NCBI GenBank assembly: GCA_045106875.1
Contig: JBGCFK010000079.1
Coordinates: 1-10,892, forward strand
Origin: Thermohalobaculum sp045106875
GTDB taxonomy: Bacteria; Pseudomonadota; Alphaproteobacteria; Rhodobacterales; Rhodobacteraceae
DNA length: 10,892 bases
Direction: 5' to 3'
Below, in pieces: positions 7,125-10,892 of this stretch. The position numbers and the translations under genes are program-made. Position 1 is the first letter of the stretch. The number at the start of each line of letters is the position of its first letter. The notes beneath the pieces were generated by a model. That model was not told where the DNA came from, searched no databases, and saw nothing but the letters and a program-made list of their open reading frames with translations.

Positions 7125-7157
7125 TCCGGTAAATATGCATCACGATCTTTTTTGGCC
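7125..7157. terminator. Possible terminator between convergent genes
   Basis: Only 33 bp separate the stop codons of two convergent genes. GTGAT (7121-7125) can pair with ATCAC (7139-7143), and a run of six T follows at 7148-7153. This would serve the + strand transcript, but the stem is short and the loop long, so the call is weak. Confidence 0.3.
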
Positions 7158-9692
7158 CTAACCGTCGACCAACTTGATCAATCGCTCGGCAAGCTCTTCC
7201 GCCGAGACCGGCTTTGTCAGGCGTGGAACCTGAGCCAGCTGTTCAGAAAGAACTGCGCTATCGCCATATCCAGTGACGAACAGAAATGGCAGTTTCAATT
7301 CTAGAAGCCGCATTGCCACGGCTTCGCTCGTCTGGTCAGAGCCAAGGTTGACATCCAGGATCGCAAATCGGGGACGTTCGTCTTGTAGGTATTGCAAGGC
7401 ATCATCGGCAGATGAGAAGACCTCGATAGGTTGCGCGCCAAGATCGCCAAGCAGATCGGCCATTTCTTTGGCAATTATGAAGTTGTCTTCCAGCAGCAAT
7501 GCCGGACCATGGACTTCGACGCTACTCAAATCATGCTGTCTGGAAGACGCCAGAGACGACCGTAAAGGCGGTGGAAAATCGGTGGTCTCGGTATCGAAGT
7601 GTCGGTGCCCGATAACAAACTTGACCTGCAGACCTGAGGGAAGGAATTCGACATTCGCTGTGCCGCCGAGTTCATGCGGAACAGCTTGTTGAATCATCGC
7701 CATACCAAACCCAAACTCGTTGGGCGCCACGGCTGCCGGTCCCCCTTTTTCTTGCCAGAATATCTCTACATCGCTCTCACGCTTCTCAATTGATATTTGA
7801 ATTTCACCGTCAAAATTCGACAATGCACCATATTTGACCGCATTTGTGGTCAATTCGTGCATCACCAAAGAAAAGATAGGTGCAACTTCAGGGCGAATGA
7901 ACAGCTCAGGCCCATCTAAGCGCACGCGCTGTTGGGCTGCATGCTCAAAGGGCTCAAATTCAAGCATAACGAGATCAACCAGAGAAACTGGCGCGGTCGC
8001 AGAACCGCCACTCAGGTCGTGCGACGCAGCCAATGCACGAATTCGGTTTTCGATAGCGTTGGCATAACTGTTTAGCGAGCCATAGCGGCGACGCGCTTGG
8101 CGCGAGACTGAACGGACCAATGCCAGAATGTTCCTGACTCTATGGTTCAGCTCACCGATCATCAATGCTTGCTGCCGGTTCAGCGTATCGATCATAATTT
8201 GCCGCTCAGTCGAATGCAGCAAGGTTCGGATGTGACCGATCAGGAAGATATCTTCTTCCGACCACGCCTCGCAGCGACCGCTCACCTTTTCAAGAAACGT
8301 CGTGAATGATCCACGTGGTGTCAGCCTCATTCGTCCCGAGACATGCGCGACCTTTTTCTCGGGATCACCGGCCCATGCAACTTCCCGAACAATTTCGTTC
8401 CGGAACAAGCAGATTGCCCGGTCAGGTAATACACCGACAATCAATGCTCCGGCAGACCGTCCCAACTCTTCTTTCCTGCCGGGAAACCTTGTGGCAAGGC
8501 ATTCGATTGCAACAACACCGTCAGATGATGCTGCGAGCTTTGAAAGTTCTTCAAGAACGGTATCACCCGGCGTCGTTCCATAGGTTAAGACTTTCGAACC
8601 TGTGAACGCCGCGACTCCATTCGCCCCAATTGTCTCAAGAATGGTTGGCGCTACGGACAACAACAGCTTTTCCAGGCGCACCTCAACATCTGACTTGGCC
8701 AAGAGACCTCGGTCCAGGGCGCTGATCTTGTCCAAAGTAGACTTCTGTTGCAGCGCCAAGAGCTTCCCGCTGAATATGGAAACCAGGTTGGTTAATATCT
8801 CACGCAATGCAGGCGGCGGCACCCTTGGAGACAGATGATGAAACGAGATGATTCCCCATAGCTTCTCCTCGACAACTACCGAAAGGGTCATCGTTGCCCG
8901 AGAACCCATGTTTCGGAGATACTCCATATGAATCTCAGATACGCCGCGTGATGCGGCGAGTGTGATGTCCAGCGGTGGGGCACTCTTCGTGGCAGCTTGC
9001 AGCCGAAGCGTAGGCAGCTCCGTATCCTGGATCAATCGGAGCGGCAACTTCGCCATGATTGCCCGGGCCTGCGCAGGAATATCCCAGCTTGGAAAGCGAA
9101 GCCCAAGGAAACTATCCATCGAGAAACGCTTCGCCTCTTCAAGCACTTCCCCGTTGTTCTCGGAATCGAAGCGATAGATCAGTGTCCGATCATATCCGCT
9201 GAGATGTCGCATAAGGTCTGTCGTAAGTTTGAACAGGCTTTGCTGATCTTCGCACGCCTGGACCTGGGTCATCAGGAAACTCAGAGTTTTCAAGGCATCA
9301 GTACTGTCAAAATCTGTATCCGTGTTTGCCTCGATCTCGATGATGTTATGGCCCTGACTTTGAAAGACCCGAACAATGATGGAGAACTCGTGAAAATCGA
9401 ACGTTCCGACAGGGATGGAGCGGTCCGAGATAGCGGATTGAGCAACCGCATTCTGAACGCCGTGTGAAATCTCGGCACCCAGAACGTCTCGGAAGTTCTG
9501 CCCAAGCAGATGTTCGACAGGAACTCCAATCAATGACGCACTGTTCTCGCTGGCATATGCGATTGTCCCGGATGCGATTTCCGCGGCGATCAAACATCCG
9601 AAGGGCTGGACGGTGCCGGGAATGTGCACCGGCTCTTCCGCACATATCTCTAGAGCGCGCTCGATCTCGCTGTCAGGAATAGTTTCAGCCAT
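7158..9692 (-). CDS. bphP: Bacteriophytochrome, HWE histidine kinase with C-terminal receiver
   Basis: This 844-residue red/far-red photoreceptor is built as PAS (about 15-125), GAF (about 140-310), PHY (about 325-495), HWE kinase (about 505-695) and receiver (about 728-842). Cys17 in ICAEEPVHIPG aligns with the biliverdin-binding Cys of bacteriophytochromes. The GAF domain has GYDRTLIYRF, His255 in IHMEYLRNMG and an HH pair (285-286). The usual PASDIP motif is PSWDIP (201-206), keeping the Asp. The PHY tongue has PRGSF (459-463) and VAWAG. Kinase: His517 in ELNHRVRN, His612/Asn617 in HELTTNAVKYGAL and Trp646-x-Glu648, the HWE signature. Receiver: Glu734/Asp735, Asp780 in AILDVNL and Lys827. 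PAS-GAF-PHY-HWE-receiver is also the layout of Agrobacterium Agp2. GGAG lies about 7 nt before the ATG, inside bphO. Whether it is a canonical or bathy type cannot be read from the sequence. Confidence 0.95.
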   Translation of the reverse strand: MAETIPDSEIERALEICAEEPVHIPGTVQPFGCLIAAEIASGTIAYASENSASLIGVPVEHLLGQNFRDVLGAEISHGVQNAVAQSAISDRSIPVGTFDFHEFSIIVRVFQSQGHNIIEIEANTDTDFDSTDALKTLSFLMTQVQACEDQQSLFKLTTDLMRHLSGYDRTLIYRFDSENNGEVLEEAKRFSMDSFLGLRFPSWDIPAQARAIMAKLPLRLIQDTELPTLRLQAATKSAPPLDITLAASRGVSEIHMEYLRNMGSRATMTLSVVVEEKLWGIISFHHLSPRVPPPALREILTNLVSIFSGKLLALQQKSTLDKISALDRGLLAKSDVEVRLEKLLLSVAPTILETIGANGVAAFTGSKVLTYGTTPGDTVLEELSKLAASSDGVVAIECLATRFPGRKEELGRSAGALIVGVLPDRAICLFRNEIVREVAWAGDPEKKVAHVSGRMRLTPRGSFTTFLEKVSGRCEAWSEEDIFLIGHIRTLLHSTERQIMIDTLNRQQALMIGELNHRVRNILALVRSVSRQARRRYGSLNSYANAIENRIRALAASHDLSGGSATAPVSLVDLVMLEFEPFEHAAQQRVRLDGPELFIRPEVAPIFSLVMHELTTNAVKYGALSNFDGEIQISIEKRESDVEIFWQEKGGPAAVAPNEFGFGMAMIQQAVPHELGGTANVEFLPSGLQVKFVIGHRHFDTETTDFPPPLRSSLASSRQHDLSSVEVHGPALLLEDNFIIAKEMADLLGDLGAQPIEVFSSADDALQYLQDERPRFAILDVNLGSDQTSEAVAMRLLELKLPFLFVTGYGDSAVLSEQLAQVPRLTKPVSAEELAERLIKLVDG

Positions 9693-10314
9693 GATTTAAC
9701 TCCCCATCAATCAAGTGTGCTTCCGAAATCGCATCAAAAACTGCTCTCGCACCCATGACGGCCTGGGTAGTGTCCAACGGTATCGAATTAAGCGACCTGA
9801 AGAATGCGGCCAGAGCACCTGAGCGAACAAAATATTGCATGGTTCTTAGATATGCAGTTGGCCAAGAGGGATCGATTACCTTTGACTTGAGTAAAGTCGA
9901 TGCCCCCATCGCAGACCCGTTCAGCACATATAAAACACCCCAGGCAAAGTCGCTGGTCATCGGAAGGCTGTTTGGGAATCGCTCTGGTTCAGCAGAAACG
10001 CCAAGATCTGAATGCAATGCCAATACGCGAGCGTCCTCGAATTCTGTAGAATGCCCGATATTGTTCGCAGAGGCCGTAAAACCGAGCGTTCTGTGGATGG
10101 ATGACATGGACCCCAGAAACACCCGATAGCGATCGATATTTGTAAACGCGCCTGTATTAGTCCAATGAAGCTCCGCTCGATCATGCTGTGTTCGTGTAAA
10201 GCGCCGCAGAGTGACCCGGTTGCTTTCCCCATTCGCAGATTTCTTCGTTGCGAGCGTATTGATTTCCACCACATCCATCGGTTGAACTTCCTGTTCTTCC
10301 GCTCTCCTCAACAT
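9685..10314 (-). CDS. bphO: BphO-type heme oxygenase-like protein
   Basis: This 209-residue protein has the all-helical layout of bacterial heme oxygenases, which open heme to biliverdin, CO and iron; biliverdin is the chromophore needed by the adjacent phytochrome. The proposed proximal His44 lies in LRRFTRTQHDRAEL, matching the LR-x-x-T-x-x-x-H pattern. The distal-helix glycine motif is WGVLYVLNGSAMGASTLLK (125-143). Overall similarity to well-known heme oxygenases is low, so the assignment rests on these two motifs plus context. The last 8 bases overlap the phytochrome start (ATGGCTGA), which implies translational coupling. The first ATG (10314) is given; ATG 10278 (MDVVEIN) has a better ribosome site, AGGAAG, and may be the true start, removing 12 residues. 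Confidence 0.85.
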   Translation of the reverse strand: MLRRAEEQEVQPMDVVEINTLATKKSANGESNRVTLRRFTRTQHDRAELHWTNTGAFTNIDRYRVFLGSMSSIHRTLGFTASANNIGHSTEFEDARVLALHSDLGVSAEPERFPNSLPMTSDFAWGVLYVLNGSAMGASTLLKSKVIDPSWPTAYLRTMQYFVRSGALAAFFRSLNSIPLDTTQAVMGARAVFDAISEAHLIDGELNHG

Positions 10315-10349
10315 GCTAACGATCCCAAGAACACAATGGAAGGTTTGTG
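10315..10349. promoter_or_regulatory. Very short divergent intergenic region
   Basis: bphO and the second receiver gene diverge from only 35 bp, or about 71 bp if bphO starts at 10278. Both promoters must overlap here or lie inside the opposite gene. GGAAGG (10338-10343) is a good ribosome site for the receiver ATG at 10350. No -35/-10 pair is clear by eye. Confidence 0.4.
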
Positions 10350-10754
10350 ATGGGCAGGTTGCTCTTAATGGAGGACGATATTGTCCTTGGCCTCGAAATG
10401 GCGGAGAAACTTCGCGTCGTCGGACATGAAGTCACCGTTCGCCGTAATGCGACAGATGCCAGATCAGAACTCTGGCATTGGGATTACGATTTGCTCATTA
10501 CTGACATTATCGTTCGGCGGGATAATCGGCCGGTGGCGGATGGTGGACTGGGACTTATCAGTTGGGTCCGGCAAAAGACTATGAACAACCCCGGACTGGG
10601 ACGTTTGCCAGTGATTGCGATCTCAGGCGAGCAAAACCGTCCGGGTATGGGTTTCCTGCTTCCCACCGCGAACCGCGTCGGTGCTGACCGGGTTTTTGAG
10701 AAACCTGTCGCCATGCATGAGCTTCTCCATGAAATTGATATTCTGCTCGCTTAG
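10350..10754 (+). CDS. Second stand-alone response regulator receiver
   Basis: This is a receiver domain of 134 residues with no output domain. The acidic pair Glu8-Asp9-Asp10 is in LLMEDD, phospho-acceptor Asp52 in DLLITDIIV, Ser92 in AISGE, and Lys118 in VFEKPV. The loop after the phosphorylation site is expanded (RRDNRPVADGGLGLI), which is unusual for CheY-like proteins. GTG 10347 directly precedes ATG 10350; the spacing from GGAAGG (6 nt) favours the ATG. It is divergent from bphO-bphP, so it is probably co-regulated with the photosensor and a candidate phosphate acceptor from the phytochrome kinase. The partner is inferred from position only. A terminator-like hairpin follows at once. 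Confidence 0.88.
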   Translation: MGRLLLMEDDIVLGLEMAEKLRVVGHEVTVRRNATDARSELWHWDYDLLITDIIVRRDNRPVADGGLGLISWVRQKTMNNPGLGRLPVIAISGEQNRPGMGFLLPTANRVGADRVFEKPVAMHELLHEIDILLA

Positions 10755-10755
10755 C

Positions 10756-10790
10756 CCCAACTATTCATGAGCTGATGACGGTTGGGTTTT
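10756..10790 (+). terminator. Rho-independent-like terminator after the second receiver
   Basis: CCCAAC (10756-10761) pairs with GTTGGG (10781-10786), with an inner TCAT/ATGA pair, and TTTT follows at 10787-10790. It starts one base after the stop codon. The stem is modest and interrupted, but the position and T-run fit. Confidence 0.55.
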
Positions 10791-10892
10791 GGCGCACGGA
10801 GTTGCCCGCCTGAAGCGGCTGTGAGGTTTTGGCAGATTTGTCTACGTTTGAGTTCAGGGCTTGGGTTCGACGCGGCTTCTGGAGCCGCCATC
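10791..10892. other. Unassigned right edge
   Basis: I see no gene start or known element here. It holds a perfect inverted repeat, GCGGCT-TCTGG-AGCCGC (10872-10888), without a following T-run inside the window. It might be the leader of the next gene or the edge of another mobile element; the sequence shown does not decide. Confidence 0.3.

Noticed and set aside
7158..9692. Classing the phytochrome as bathy or canonical
   Set aside because: The layout resembles Agp2, but the ground state cannot be read from motifs I can align by eye.
10791..10892. Left end of another insertion sequence at the window edge
   Set aside because: Only a short inverted repeat is visible; no transposase frame or duplicated target can be seen before the sequence ends.

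Overview
The window looks like an accessory region of an alphaproteobacterium, probably of the Rhodobacterales (Roseobacter-type) group. This rests on the moderately high GC content, the flavour of the IS66 and IS3 elements, and the combination of a heme oxygenase, an HWE-kinase bacteriophytochrome and a CheB/CheR-fused histidine kinase. No rRNA, tRNA or core gene is present to fix the taxon. I see no CRISPR array, no tRNA and no prophage gene.

Left third (1-2780): a nest of insertion sequences. Positions 1-234 hold the 3' end of an IS3-family orfB on the + strand. An IS66-family element of 2512 bp (237-2748) is inserted at the orfB stop codon. It is bounded by imperfect inverted repeats and by a perfect 8-bp target duplication, AGATAACT (229-236 and 2749-2756). 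The rest of the IS3 end resumes after it and finishes with a TG...CA-type terminus at about 2780. The IS66 element carries tnpA, tnpB and a broken tnpC (one stop codon and two frameshifts), all on the - strand.

2781-3007: a leader/promoter region with an 11-bp unit repeated three times in tandem (2913-2945), just upstream of the first signalling gene.

Right two thirds (3008-10754): a compact sensory locus. On the + strand lie a 1243-residue protein (CheB methylesterase, CheR methyltransferase, long coiled coil, PAS domains, histidine kinase) and, 4 bp later, a stand-alone receiver protein. Convergent to these, on the - strand, is a two-gene operon with 8-bp overlap: a BphO-type heme oxygenase, which would make biliverdin, and a bacteriophytochrome (PAS-GAF-PHY, HWE kinase, C-terminal receiver), which would bind it. 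Divergent from bphO, with only about 35 bp between, is a second stand-alone receiver.

Taken together there are two histidine kinases, three receiver domains, one red/far-red photosensor with its chromophore enzyme, and a protein-methylation module. There is no DNA-binding output, no cyclic-di-GMP enzyme and no methyl-accepting chemotaxis receptor in the window. The simplest reading (inference) is a light-input signalling island in which the BphP and the CheBR kinase exchange phosphate with the small receivers, and the output lies elsewhere. The linkage of a bacteriophytochrome operon to a CheB-CheR-PAS-kinase is the most interesting feature of the window.
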